Of a DNA stretch of 64,000 bases, positions 48,360 through 56,558 are shown piece by piece. The notes beneath the pieces are model-generated. The model saw only the letters and a program-made list of their open reading frames with translations, searched no databases and was not told the DNA's origin. The translations under genes were made by a program, and so were the position numbers. Position 1 is the first letter of the stretch; every line of letters starts with the position of its first letter. Source of the DNA: Pseudanabaena sp. PCC 7367 (GTDB lineage: Bacteria; Cyanobacteriota; Cyanobacteriia; Pseudanabaenales; Pseudanabaenaceae); contig NC_019690.1 of the NCBI RefSeq assembly GCF_000317065.1, positions 186,001 through 250,000 of the forward strand. The letters are read 5' to 3'.

Positions 48360-48806
48360 TTAATCAACATAATCGCAGAGAGTGGTGGGGGTGAAGACTT
48401 GTTTGTAAGCACCATAGGCGGGGCGATCGCTGGTGTTGACCACTTCATCACTGCTATTCAAGCCCAGGGACAATTCGCAAGCACCAATCTTTTCGAGCTG
48501 AGCCAGGGCATCTTCATACCGCTGCCGCACATCTTCGCGGGCACTGATCGAGTCGAGAAAATAGCGAGTAATATCCAGCTCCAAACCGACCAGTAATTCT
48601 GGATAGGGGGAGCTAAACGGCATTTGCACGGCAATCCCAGGGCATTTGGCGATCGCGCCATTAATTAGCCCAAAGGCTTTATTCTGGTTCTGGCTGAGAA
48701 CGCTGGTGTTGATCGTGCTGGCGGTGGGATCGGCCAGGTTGGTCAGGGCGATCAGCTCGGTTTGGCCAAAGGCATCAATCAAGTTCTGTTCGGTGGCGTA
48801 GGTCAT
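48360..48806 (-). CDS. Mu gp36-like (DUF1320) head-tail protein
   Basis: A 148-residue protein with the DUF1320/gp36 pattern: M-T-Y-A-T-x-x-x-L-I-x-x-F-G start, a helical core, LDITRYFLD and a Y-x-x-A-L-x-Q-L-E-K region. In Mu-like phages this gene follows the major capsid gene directly, as here. Confidence 0.8.
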   Translation of the reverse strand: MTYATEQNLIDAFGQTELIALTNLADPTASTINTSVLSQNQNKAFGLINGAIAKCPGIAVQMPFSSPYPELLVGLELDITRYFLDSISAREDVRQRYEDALAQLEKIGACELSLGLNSSDEVVNTSDRPAYGAYKQVFTPTTLCDYVD

Positions 48807-48990
48807 AGATTCTGAAGAACTAAGGAAGGGAATATTTAGCGAACTAGAATTTAGAATTTAGTTACATAAGAAAAGAAAATCCCAATGGGAAAAACGAATC
48901 ATTAGGCTGGCTCGTCAATCCCACTGGGAATTAGTAACAGATAGAGTTAGAGATAGTTAGCAGATTAGATCGAGCTAAGCACTAGAGAGC

Positions 48991-49938
48991 TTAGGCAACC
49001 GCGTCTTCAATGAAGTAACCAGCCAGATTGCTAATCACCTTCTCATCCACGCTTTCGCCAGCCCGCACCATCTGGCCACCACGCGCACCCATGTAATGGT
49101 CGGGAATCACGCCAGCAAAGCGATCGCCAAATTGGGCAGTGAGCATGAACGTGACCCCAGGCGCGATCATATTCGGGGTGGCAGTACCGCGATAGAACAG
49201 CGACACATGCTTACCCCAAATGCGGCTAAAGCTGGCGGTTTGGCCTTTCTTGGCGGTGTTATACCAGGCATCGCCCACTTTTACTTCCTTGAGCCCAAAC
49301 AGGGCAGCGATCGCTTCCAGGGGCACAATGCTGCTGGTGGCAGTGGATTTACCATAGACGGCCTGGATGATCTGGGGGTGGAGTTGGAGCTTGTCGGCCA
49401 CCTCACGACCCAACACCATCACATTGGCGCGGCGCAACATCTTGGAGAGGCCATCGGTAATCACGCCGATCGGATCAGAGTTAGTAAAATCAGAGAACTG
49501 ATCGTTACTGGCAAGCTGCACCTTTTGATCGGTGGCATAGGTATTGGCATTGAACACCACGTCGGCCAGGCGCTTTTCTCGATTGAGGGCGATCAAATCC
49601 ATCAATTGCTCAGTGGCCACACCCATCGGATTGAAATTGGGAATGTTGCGGGCATTCTCAATATCCCGATTGGGGATTGGTGTATCGAGGGCATAATCAC
49701 GGCATTGGCCAGTTTTTAGCTGGCTCGAAAACTCATAGACATTTGGCTTGGCGGTACGCCCCACCGCATCGTTGGGCATGTTATAAGAATCTTCGATCGT
49801 GAATTCGGTGTATTCATACAGTTGGCTACCGACCAGGGCTCTGGGGGCGACGCTATCGGCGATATATTCTTCATTGCGATGCATCACGGCGATCGCGGTC
49901 AGGTCGGGGCGAACTTCAAAACTTGCTTCACCAGCCAT
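48991..49938 (-). CDS. Major capsid protein, HK97-fold (Mu-like phage type)
   Basis: A 315-residue protein closely matching the major capsid proteins of Mu-like siphoviruses and myoviruses. Motifs are FEVRPDLTAIAVMHRNEEYIA, YALDTPIPNRDIENAR, SDFTNSDPIGVITDGLSKML and VGDAWYNTAKKGQTASFSRIWGKHVSLFY. Start supported by aaggag 11 bases upstream, the same leader (aaggagcaat) as used by the cement gene. Intact, so it may still assemble. Confidence 0.9.
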   Translation of the reverse strand: MAGEASFEVRPDLTAIAVMHRNEEYIADSVAPRALVGSQLYEYTEFTIEDSYNMPNDAVGRTAKPNVYEFSSQLKTGQCRDYALDTPIPNRDIENARNIPNFNPMGVATEQLMDLIALNREKRLADVVFNANTYATDQKVQLASNDQFSDFTNSDPIGVITDGLSKMLRRANVMVLGREVADKLQLHPQIIQAVYGKSTATSSIVPLEAIAALFGLKEVKVGDAWYNTAKKGQTASFSRIWGKHVSLFYRGTATPNMIAPGVTFMLTAQFGDRFAGVIPDHYMGARGGQMVRAGESVDEKVISNLAGYFIEDAVA

Positions 49939-49974
49939 AGTTGGGATTGCTCCTTAATAATTACTTGTTAGTTG

Positions 49975-50029
49975 AGAATCTGGGAATCTGGGAATCTGGG
50001 AATAAGTGAATCTGGGAATAAGTGAATAA
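49975..50029. repeat. Tandem repeat gaatctggg in the capsid module
   Basis: A 9-bp unit gaatctggg with interspersed aataagt units lies in the gap between the cement and major capsid genes. Confidence 0.55.
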
Positions 50030-50106
50030 AATTTAGTCATCTCAATCCAGTGGGTTTATTTAAACCAGGGCGATTGATTAGGGTTGGCTAGAGTTAAAAC
50101 TAGCTT

Positions 50107-50508
50107 TTAAGCAGCACCTTGAATTTGTTGCGGGGCAAGCAACACCGGGAACACATCACCACTGAGGGCACTGACCAGGGCTTTACCGATCGCCTGGTTA
50201 TTCACGCCCGCGCCTGGGGCAGCCACCACGGCTTGACCATTGGCATCGCTGGTCACCAGGTCACCACGGGTAATCGTGCCGCCAGCTTTGAGTTCGGCCA
50301 CGCCACTAAGCACCACTTCCAGGCGATCGCCACTGACTTTTTGAGTGCCGCTCACACCGGGGATATAGGCCACACCCACCAGGCGATCGGTGGCGGCAAT
50401 GGCTTCAATAACGGTGTTGTCACTAGAGCCAAATTTAACGATCCGGTACTGGTCGATCGTGCCAGCGGCGGTGTAGGTGGTGGTGAGGATGTGATTGGAA
50501 ACAGACAT
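50107..50508 (-). CDS. Phage capsid cement/decoration protein (DUF2190-like)
   Basis: A 133-residue strand-rich protein with YRIVKFGSSDNTVIEAI, RLVGVAYIPGVSGTQKV and TITRGDLVTSDANGQAV. These are the hallmarks of the DUF2190 decoration family that stabilises HK97-type capsids. It precedes the major capsid gene, as in many phages. Start with aaggag 9 bases upstream. Confidence 0.85.
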   Translation of the reverse strand: MSVSNHILTTTYTAAGTIDQYRIVKFGSSDNTVIEAIAATDRLVGVAYIPGVSGTQKVSGDRLEVVLSGVAELKAGGTITRGDLVTSDANGQAVVAAPGAGVNNQAIGKALVSALSGDVFPVLLAPQQIQGAA

Positions 50509-51049
50509 AGTTATTGCTCCTTAAAGCTTTAATTGGTAGAGGTTTAAACGAGATCAAGTAGATCAAAATTCAGCAGATTAAGCGGTTAGCAATGTAGATG
50601 TTTAACAATTCAGCATTTAAGCAATTCAACAATTTGACAACTTGGTAATTTGACAATTTGGCAGTCCAGCAGTCGAACAGTTCAACCATGCAAAAATCTA
50701 AAAGTTTAACCACTCAACGACTTAGCTAGCTAACAATCGATAAATCTGGAAACCTGGCAATCAGACCAGCTAGCCTTTCAGTGCTTTAACATTTCAGTGC
50801 TTTAACATTTCAGTGGGTTAGAAAGCCAATCAGCTAACAATTCAACCAGTCATCAATGCAACAGTTCACTAATTCAGCAATTCAACATTTTAAAATTTCA
50901 ATTAGTTGAACAGCTAAACTTTTAACCAGTTAAACTTTTAGTAAGCTGAGCATTTAACAGGTTGAAAAGCATAGACTGAATTTGCTAAATCATTTGATAG
51001 ATAGGCTTTTCCGAGTTCAAACCTTTTCAGATTTACAAAGGTAATAGTG
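50509..51049. other. 540-base low-complexity gap in the capsid module
   Basis: No gene. It is made largely of degenerate repeats of aatttgacaa/attcaacaatt type (about 50580-50950) and a 16-base tandem repeat. Such long gaps are unusual inside phage head operons. Confidence 0.55.
50776..50815. repeat. 16-bp tandem repeat, 2.5 copies
   Basis: The unit tttcagtgctttaaca is present at 50776-50791 and 50792-50807, with a partial copy to 50815. Confidence 0.7.
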
Positions 51050-52507
51050 CTAACTAGCCAAAACTTTCGCCACCGCTTCCGCGATCGAGGGTTCTTTGCC
51101 CAGTGCCTTTTGTTCATTGATATAAGCCTGAGCTTGGGCTTGAATCGATTCTGTTTCATTGGTGGGGGTAAATTTATTGGTGCGACCAGCAACCTCGCCA
51201 AAGGTGATAATCCGAGGTCGATCGCGCAGGGTTTGTTTGAAGGTGGCGATCGCTGAGGGGTTTGCTTTCGCTTTACTGTGGGAATCGGGATCAGCCTCAC
51301 TAAATTGCACCGTTTCCGATTGCTCTGCTTCAGTGGGCAAAGCCAACATCAAAGCTAGTAAAGTTTCCTTTTCACTGGGCAGCAACTTACCCTCATTAAT
51401 CAAGCCTTCTAGAAACTCATTCAACTCAGCTTTTTTAACCTGTTGTTCCCGCTGGGCTAGTTCCTGCTGGCGTTGCAGAAGTTCTTCTTCTTGCTGCTTG
51501 AGCTGGTTGAGCCGATCGGTTACTGCTTGTAATTCCGGTGTCGCTTCTGGCTCGCTGATGGTTTCAGTTTTTTGGTTATCCTGAACGGACGCAGGATCAC
51601 TGGAGCTAGCCGATTGTGACTCTACCGCTGTTTGAGCATTCTCAGTTACTTTATTTTTTGACTGCTCTAGATTTGCTCCTTGAGCTTTTTCAGTGGTATC
51701 AGCCTGGTGATTGGCTTCTTTATTATTAGCACTATTATCAGTAGTATTAGTAGCCTTAGTCAGAGAGTTAGCCATTTCCGCCAACGGTTGCAGCTTGGTG
51801 ATCAAACTCTGCTCGATCGCCTTGATTAAATTAACGGGCAAATAGCGATCGCTCTCGGCCTCAGAAGTCCAATCGACCATAAACCGCCGCATTCCAGTTA
51901 ACATCAATGCCATCTGGGCGGGTAACTCGGCGGGGATTTCGAGCGCTTTATTTGAATCAGATGATTGCTCTGATTGCTCTGATTGCTCTGATTGCTCTGA
52001 TTGCTCAGATGATTGTGTTGCGGATTGCGGTTCGTTATCCTCTCCAGAGGTTACTGAACTGGTTTGCTTTGATTCCGCGAAGTTAATATATACAGCGCGA
52101 TCGCCAGAGCTGAATTGAGCTTTTCTTTGAGGCAACGCCATACCTTTGATCGCCGGAACCTGCACCAACGCCACATGCCGCAAGCCCCATTTATCGAGAT
52201 CATAGGGACTAGAAGGCTCACCGGGCGGGTACAGCGCCACACTTACACCAGCAAATTGCCCCTGATTGAGAATGGTTTGCAGTTCTGCACTTTCATTCAT
52301 TAAAAAGGCAAACAACGAATCGCCGACCACGGTCAATCGCGCCACGATCGCCAGGGCGGGTTGATTTTCAGCATGACCGATTAACACCGGCGCACGATAC
52401 TTTTGCAAGTTATAGCCCGCCGCAATTTGATTTAAATCCTGAATCGAGAAGGAGAACTCCTCCCCAGCACTATCTAAATGAGTGCCTGCTTTTAATATTT
52501 CCAACAT
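51050..52507 (-). CDS. Mu gpI-like phage prohead protease with scaffold domain
   Basis: A 485-residue protein. The N-terminal ~140 residues resemble the Mu-type phage protease (LKAGTHLDSAGEEFSFSIQDL, APVLIGHAENQPALAIVARL, GLRHVALVQVPAIKG), with His in VLIGHAEN and a Ser region (GVSVALYPPGE) as possible catalytic residues. A long linker rich in Ser/Gln/Glu follows, including five EQS repeats (from 51962-52006), then a coiled-coil scaffold (about 330-385). The C-terminal part resembles other scaffold tails (IITFGEVAGRTNKF). Intact reading frame. Confidence 0.85.
   Translation of the reverse strand: MLEILKAGTHLDSAGEEFSFSIQDLNQIAAGYNLQKYRAPVLIGHAENQPALAIVARLTVVGDSLFAFLMNESAELQTILNQGQFAGVSVALYPPGEPSSPYDLDKWGLRHVALVQVPAIKGMALPQRKAQFSSGDRAVYINFAESKQTSSVTSGEDNEPQSATQSSEQSEQSEQSEQSEQSSDSNKALEIPAELPAQMALMLTGMRRFMVDWTSEAESDRYLPVNLIKAIEQSLITKLQPLAEMANSLTKATNTTDNSANNKEANHQADTTEKAQGANLEQSKNKVTENAQTAVESQSASSSDPASVQDNQKTETISEPEATPELQAVTDRLNQLKQQEEELLQRQQELAQREQQVKKAELNEFLEGLINEGKLLPSEKETLLALMLALPTEAEQSETVQFSEADPDSHSKAKANPSAIATFKQTLRDRPRIITFGEVAGRTNKFTPTNETESIQAQAQAYINEQKALGKEPSIAEAVAKVLAS
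51962..52006. repeat. 9-bp tandem repeat, five perfect copies
   Basis: The unit tgattgctc is repeated five times in frame inside the protease/scaffold gene. It encodes a Ser-Glu-Gln repeat in the linker. Confidence 0.8.
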
Positions 52508-53142
52508 CGGAAAACCTATTCCTGAAGTATATTTCTTGGGATATCTGTTTAGTTGCTTGCTAACTGATTAACTAACCAAAGGATAAATTCACGGGCAAGC
52601 ATAACTGTAGAGATTAGCGATAGAGCTTGATTGTAAAGCTTGACTATAAAGCTTAATTGCAAAGAATAATAATTTTTGATTAGTCTGCGATTACTTTTCG
52701 TCCAATATTTCTAACCAGAACAAAGCATAATTCATTTCCCACCGTAGACGATTTGATTATAGCAAAAACAAAAACAGCGCCACTGGTGGGATTCAGTTGC
52801 ACTGCAATTAGTTTTATTCTCTTTGCGCAATCGAGAACAAGCTCTACGTTTTTGATTGTAGCGGATTAGCAGCAATAGCCGATCGCAGCAAACATCAAAC
52901 CAAATAATTATATTTAAACTAACTAATTTCTGATCTGAGAAGAGGTACTATGTGCACCATTGGCGAATTAGCTAGCTAAATTGACTTCAAGAAATTGAGT
53001 AAAGAAAGGAAACCAAAACATCGCAGGGAACAAAACAATTACCAGAATCCCCAAAAAAACAGATAACCCAAAGAATCGATCTAATCCCCGTCATTACAGC
53101 AATGCAAATAATTTAAAACCAGCCTTAAGCACATCAGCAAAA
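52508..53142. other. Non-coding stretch upstream of the capsid module
   Basis: About 635 bases. In Mu-like phages, virion morphogenesis, portal and terminase genes would lie here or further up; none is present. Only AT-rich DNA is seen. Confidence 0.5.
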
Positions 53143-53463
53143 TCAATTACGACAGTTCCCATTCCAGGCCAGAAAAGTATCAATAATCTCCTCTAGCTTG
53201 CTAGGATCACCAGTGCCCTGCCATTTATTATTAAATACATAGCAACGCAACCACTCCGCCGCATGGGGGTGGCCATCTTCATCGATCCCAACTTTGACCT
53301 CTGGAAATTTGCAGCCAGACAACGAGGTGCAGGCCAAATCAATTTTGACCCACCAGCCAGGGTTATCACAACTGGAAATATTGATGCCGTAATAATGCTC
53401 CCATTCTTCATCACATTGCTGTCGATACCAATCTTGCAATTTGGCGATCGCCGAGTTTGACAT
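53143..53463 (-). CDS. Immunity protein 53 (Imm53) family protein
   Basis: A 106-residue protein with the Imm53 signature: LQDWYRQQCDEEWEHYYGI, SCDNPGWWVKIDL and EEIIDTFLAWN. Imm53 proteins protect against polymorphic toxins. A good binding site (ggagg) lies 5-6 bases before the ATG. No toxin gene is nearby, so it is an orphan immunity gene. Confidence 0.82.
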   Translation of the reverse strand: MSNSAIAKLQDWYRQQCDEEWEHYYGINISSCDNPGWWVKIDLACTSLSGCKFPEVKVGIDEDGHPHAAEWLRCYVFNNKWQGTGDPSKLEEIIDTFLAWNGNCRN

Positions 53464-53681
53464 ATATCCTCCCTTTTAGAACATATATTGTAGTTTGTTG
53501 TAATTTTACATCGTTTATAGGATTTTTTCTATTTAAAAACAATAATAAACCTAAAAACGGGGGCGATCGCTGAATTTATCCCCCACAAACCCACCAGCAA
53601 AAGTGCCTTGATTACCCACAAACCCTCACAGACGCTCAAAATAAGTTTATGTAAAGTTATATCAGTTGCAAATAACTTGTT

Positions 53682-53912
53682 ATGTCGGAGCAAAAACCGT
53701 TAACTATGGAGCAAGTCAAACATATTGAGGATACAGCTAATAAAATCAAGAGTATTGGTGTTTCTTCCAATCTAGTTTTAGAAGAGTTTGCGCGCATCAG
53801 CCATAAAATCGTGGCCGATGAGTCACTCAGCTATATAGAAATCTCTTTCTTGGAACTAATCAGAGAATCCCTAGAACTTAATTACTCGACTGAGAAGGAT
53901 GAAAATAGTTAA
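53682..53912 (+). CDS. Small hypothetical protein
   Basis: A 76-residue acidic helical protein (MEQVKHIEDTANKIKSIGVS, LSYIEISFLELIRESLE). No family recognised; no clear Shine-Dalgarno. Codon use is normal. Confidence 0.45.
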   Translation: MSEQKPLTMEQVKHIEDTANKIKSIGVSSNLVLEEFARISHKIVADESLSYIEISFLELIRESLELNYSTEKDENS

Positions 53913-54132
53913 TTAGGCTTTGGAACGATGCTCGATCGGGTGCTTGAAACTACTCAGCGCCAAGCAGTGCAACTAATTGAAAGGCTTTTCTATGTAGAGA
54001 AAAGATCCATATTTTATATTTATATATGGATAAGAGCAGGCAGAATTGAAGCGGATTCATTTGATTCTGAACGATCGCCAGATGGGGCTAGGGGCAATCC
54101 TGGGGGGAGAGCCAACTCTAGCCCTATTAGGC

Positions 54133-54168
54133 TTTGATTTTGATTTTGATTTTGATTTTGATTTTGAT
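54133..54168. repeat. 6-bp simple repeat (tttgat)n
   Basis: About six copies of tttgat. Part of it is overlapped by a 69-codon frame (53928-54137) that I do not consider a gene. Confidence 0.7.
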
Positions 54169-54208
54169 AAGTTGTAAAAAGTAAAAATCCTTTCAATGCC
54201 TTCTCAGG

Positions 54209-54382
54209 CTATTCAGCAAGCCAATCGGAACCAAGCCGATCATCCACCTTAGTCCACCGGAGATATACTCTAGAGCGAGCGGTAGGCATATACTTAAAGC
54301 TATTTTCAGCTCTGAGTTCTGGGCTGGTTGGATTGCTAACTTCCGATTTGACTGCTTGGTTCTTTGGTTCAATGGTATACAT
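54209..54382 (-). CDS. Small conserved-looking protein of 57 residues
   Basis: The minus strand from ATG 54382 to TAG 54209 reads MYTIEPKNQAVKSEVSN, then NSFKYMPTARSRVYLRWTKV and ends DDRLGSDWLAE. Its composition and lack of rare codons suggest a real protein. An overlapping 108-codon frame (54193-54519) looks like a shadow. I do not know its function. A structured element lies about 170-260 bases upstream. Confidence 0.5.
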   Translation of the reverse strand: MYTIEPKNQAVKSEVSNPTSPELRAENSFKYMPTARSRVYLRWTKVDDRLGSDWLAE

Positions 54383-54551
54383 GGTTTTTGGTCTGGCTTA
54401 AAACTCTGAAATTTGAAACTCTGCAATGCTAAAACTCTGCGTTTTATGCTTCTTTTTACAAAGCGTTTTGCAATGCGTTGAGAGGCATTTGGTTGATTGA
54501 GCATTAAGCTCGCTCTCAACTGAATCTAATATAACTTTAGGCATAGACAAA

Positions 54552-54641
54552 CCAGGTGATGGGACTATCCTGCCAGCGGTGATATTCCCAAAGACATAGT
54601 CTGACCTGGATCACGATGAGTAAGTGTGCTGCATCACCTGG
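54552..54641. ncRNA. Structured element of unknown type (riboswitch-like or small RNA)
   Basis: A perfect 10-bp outer stem, ccaggtgatg (54552-54561) with catcacctgg (54632-54641), encloses a second stem gactat/atagtc (54563-54568 and 54596-54601). About 90 bases could fold as a compact multi-branched RNA. It could act on either strand; on the minus strand it lies in the leader of the 57-residue gene. I do not recognise a known riboswitch. Confidence 0.4.
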
Positions 54642-54758
54642 AGATTTACGGGAAACCCCAAAAAAGACTAAGGCTAAGCATTTTGCTCTATCGTTAGATA
54701 AATCCAGTCAGGTTATTTCATTGATTCAGTTCAAGCATTAAAGGTATTAAAAACCACC

Positions 54759-55370
54759 TCATGCAATTCGTTTTTCTAAATATTGACCAATCATCTGTTC
54801 TTCACCAGCACGGCAAATGATCGTCTGGCGGGTGCGATAGAGATCGCCCACTAGTCTGATTTCTTCTTCGAATGAGCAACCATTGTAGGCAGTCTTCAAA
54901 CATAAAGAATTAGCATCACGCATACTGAATTCTGCGGTCACGGGTCTGCTGGTGGAAAAGCCCCGATCGCGGTACATCAAATTACCCTTGATCCCAAATA
55001 TGGTAGAACCCAGGTTAGGCTTTTTCTTGGCCGCCACATTCAAATAATGGCTTTCCCAGGTCACCAGTGCACCGCAGCTAAACTGAAAATCTGCTGCCAA
55101 TTGATGCTTTTGCGCCAAGCCTGCCAATTCCACGCTATCTGGTTCTAAATACTTAACGGTCAAGAAGCTTTCCACTTCCTGGGTTTGCCCTGATGTGCCT
55201 GATGCGCCTGATGCGCCTGAGGTGAGTGTGTAATAGCGCCGTTGCGATCGCCACTTCCCCGCCGATTCTGAAAAGAACGCTTGCGCCATTGCTTCGAGAG
55301 TCTCTAGAGCTTCCACATTCGCCCCAGACACCTGAGAATCAAACTCTTGGCTGGCTGTTTGCATGTCCAA
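54759..55370 (-). CDS. Second bilin lyase of the CpcS/CpeU superfamily
   Basis: A 203-residue protein with FFSESAGKWRSQRRYYTL and a C-terminal TRQTIICRAGEEQMIGQYLEKRI, like CpcU/CpeU-type lyases that work with CpcS on phycobiliproteins. A low-complexity insert GASGASGTSG near residue 53 stems from a 9-bp repeat (cctgatgcg, 55189-55224). The first ~25 residues before the lyase domain are unusual. Whether it is CpcU, CpeU or a solo lyase needs alignment. Confidence 0.8.
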   Translation of the reverse strand: MDMQTASQEFDSQVSGANVEALETLEAMAQAFFSESAGKWRSQRRYYTLTSGASGASGTSGQTQEVESFLTVKYLEPDSVELAGLAQKHQLAADFQFSCGALVTWESHYLNVAAKKKPNLGSTIFGIKGNLMYRDRGFSTSRPVTAEFSMRDANSLCLKTAYNGCSFEEEIRLVGDLYRTRQTIICRAGEEQMIGQYLEKRIA

Positions 55371-55788
55371 TTAAACCTCTTGATTAGATTGAATATTCCC
55401 TAAACCGCTGGAGTTTAGTTTATATTCGTAAATGATTAATGTGTTAGTCAATGCCTATTATTACATTTTGTAAAGCAAAACATAGCTAAATACATCCAGC
55501 TAAGGCCATAGATAGAAGGGCGATCGCCTTTAGCCAATCTAAGCCCATCCTAGCAAAATGCCTCTATAGCTTGGTTTTACATGTCTTACTCCAACCTATA
55601 ATCAATCTGTCAGCAGATCGATCGCACCACCGCTTGGCTTTGTGGGCATGGCAATAAGTATTTATGCCTTGCTTGACAAATCCACCAAGATAAAATCATT
55701 TTTCTCAAGGGGGATTAGTATCTAAATTAACTAAATTAACTAAATTAACTAAATTAGAATTAGAATTAGAATTAGAATTATCAATCAG
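55371..55788. other. Intergenic stretch with simple repeats
   Basis: About 420 bases without a gene. It contains a 9-bp repeat ctaaattaa (55722-55756) followed by a 6-bp repeat ttagaa (about 55754-55780). Confidence 0.5.
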
Positions 55789-56076
55789 TTAGTAAACTTG
55801 GTCATGCTTACCAATATCAATGAGCAAGATTTCATCTTCTGATGAGTCAGGATTCTTCTTAAACTTAAAAATAATTCGATAGGCATAATCTACCGAACAA
55901 GACCAGGAACCAGCTAGATTACCCTTCAGCTTATGGGTTCCAAGCGATGGGGAAAATGGAGCAACTCTTAATCGGTTTAGGCATTTATCTACTTTTTTAT
56001 CGAGTTGAGGATTTTTACGAACCAGAGATTTAAATGCCCGCTGAAAAGCCGGATCAACGACAAGTTTATCATCGAT
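55789..56076 (-). pseudogene. YafQ/RelE-type toxin without a usable start codon
   Basis: In the frame ending TAA 55791-55789 the 95 codons from 56076 give DDKLVVDPAFQRAFKSLVRK, then LGTHKLKGNLAGSWSCSVDY and end LLIDIGKHDQVY. This is a complete YafQ-like mRNA interferase, typical of cyanobacteria. The upstream in-frame stop TGA leaves only ATC 56076 as a possible start; no ATG, GTG or TTG is in frame at the N-terminus. The ATGATAAACTTG overlapping the antitoxin stop would become a proper start by adding one G (ATG GAT AAA), so a 1-base deletion at the start codon is likely. A rare ATC start is the alternative. Confidence 0.7.
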
Positions 56077-56371
56077 TCAATTCCGCCATTATTTCTTCTA
56101 CGGTGCCACGAAATACTTTGCCCTGTCGATAATTTTCTTCAGCCTGGGCAATAGTACGGGCGATCTCCTCGCGTCGTTTTAGATTGCGGCGCTTTTTGAC
56201 CAGGTCAAAGATCATCTCTTGCGATTCGGCATCGAGCTCTTCCACCAGCGCTTCAACCTGCTCCAGGATGTCATTGAAGGTCAGCTTAGGTTCATGGTCA
56301 GCACTAGCGATCGCATCACCATCTGCGTTCTTGTCAAGATTAGGATCGGTATTATTAGCATCGGTTTGCAT
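56069..56371 (-). CDS. Antitoxin upstream of the YafQ-like toxin
   Basis: A 100-residue antitoxin-like protein, acidic and helical, ending TVEEIMAELNR. The C-terminal half (KRREEIARTIAQAEENYRQGKVFRG) matches partners of YafQ/RelE-like toxins. It overlaps the toxin frame by 8 bases. Confidence 0.75.
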   Translation of the reverse strand: MQTDANNTDPNLDKNADGDAIASADHEPKLTFNDILEQVEALVEELDAESQEMIFDLVKKRRNLKRREEIARTIAQAEENYRQGKVFRGTVEEIMAELNR

Positions 56372-56441
56372 GACCTTATTCTCCTCTGGCGATCGGCACG
56401 GCTGTAAATTTAATAATGCGAGGGCTTGCCTTTATTCTACA

Positions 56442-56558
56442 GTGAGTTTCCTGAAACTTAGCAAGCCAACCCAAAAGAGACTAGCCAAGGATTTAGGCAT
56501 AAGCGAGGCGAAAGCTCAATTTCTAAATCATCTCGCTAAAGTGCAACGCCCAGGTTAA
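56442..56558 (+). CDS. Possible 38-residue HTH-like remnant
   Basis: GTG 56442 to TAA 56558 reads VSFLKLSKPTQKRLAKDLG and then ISEAKAQFLNHLAKVQRPG. It resembles a short DNA-binding helix pair (LAKDLGISEAKAQFLNHL), but has no binding site and could be the end of a decayed gene. The stop overlaps the DUF1330 gene's stop region on the other strand. Confidence 0.3.
   Translation: MSFLKLSKPTQKRLAKDLGISEAKAQFLNHLAKVQRPG

Noticed and set aside
53928-54137. 69-codon frame
   Set aside because: Runs into a 6-bp simple repeat and has no family or binding site.
54193-54519. 108-codon minus-strand frame
   Set aside because: Overlaps the better 57-residue gene in another frame; the sequence is low in typical codons and looks like its shadow.
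54540-54700. Fluoride, SRP or glutamine riboswitch at the structured element
   Set aside because: A ggtgatgg resembles the fluoride class start, but the following required loop sequences are absent; no ggaaggaagcagcc as in SRP RNA.
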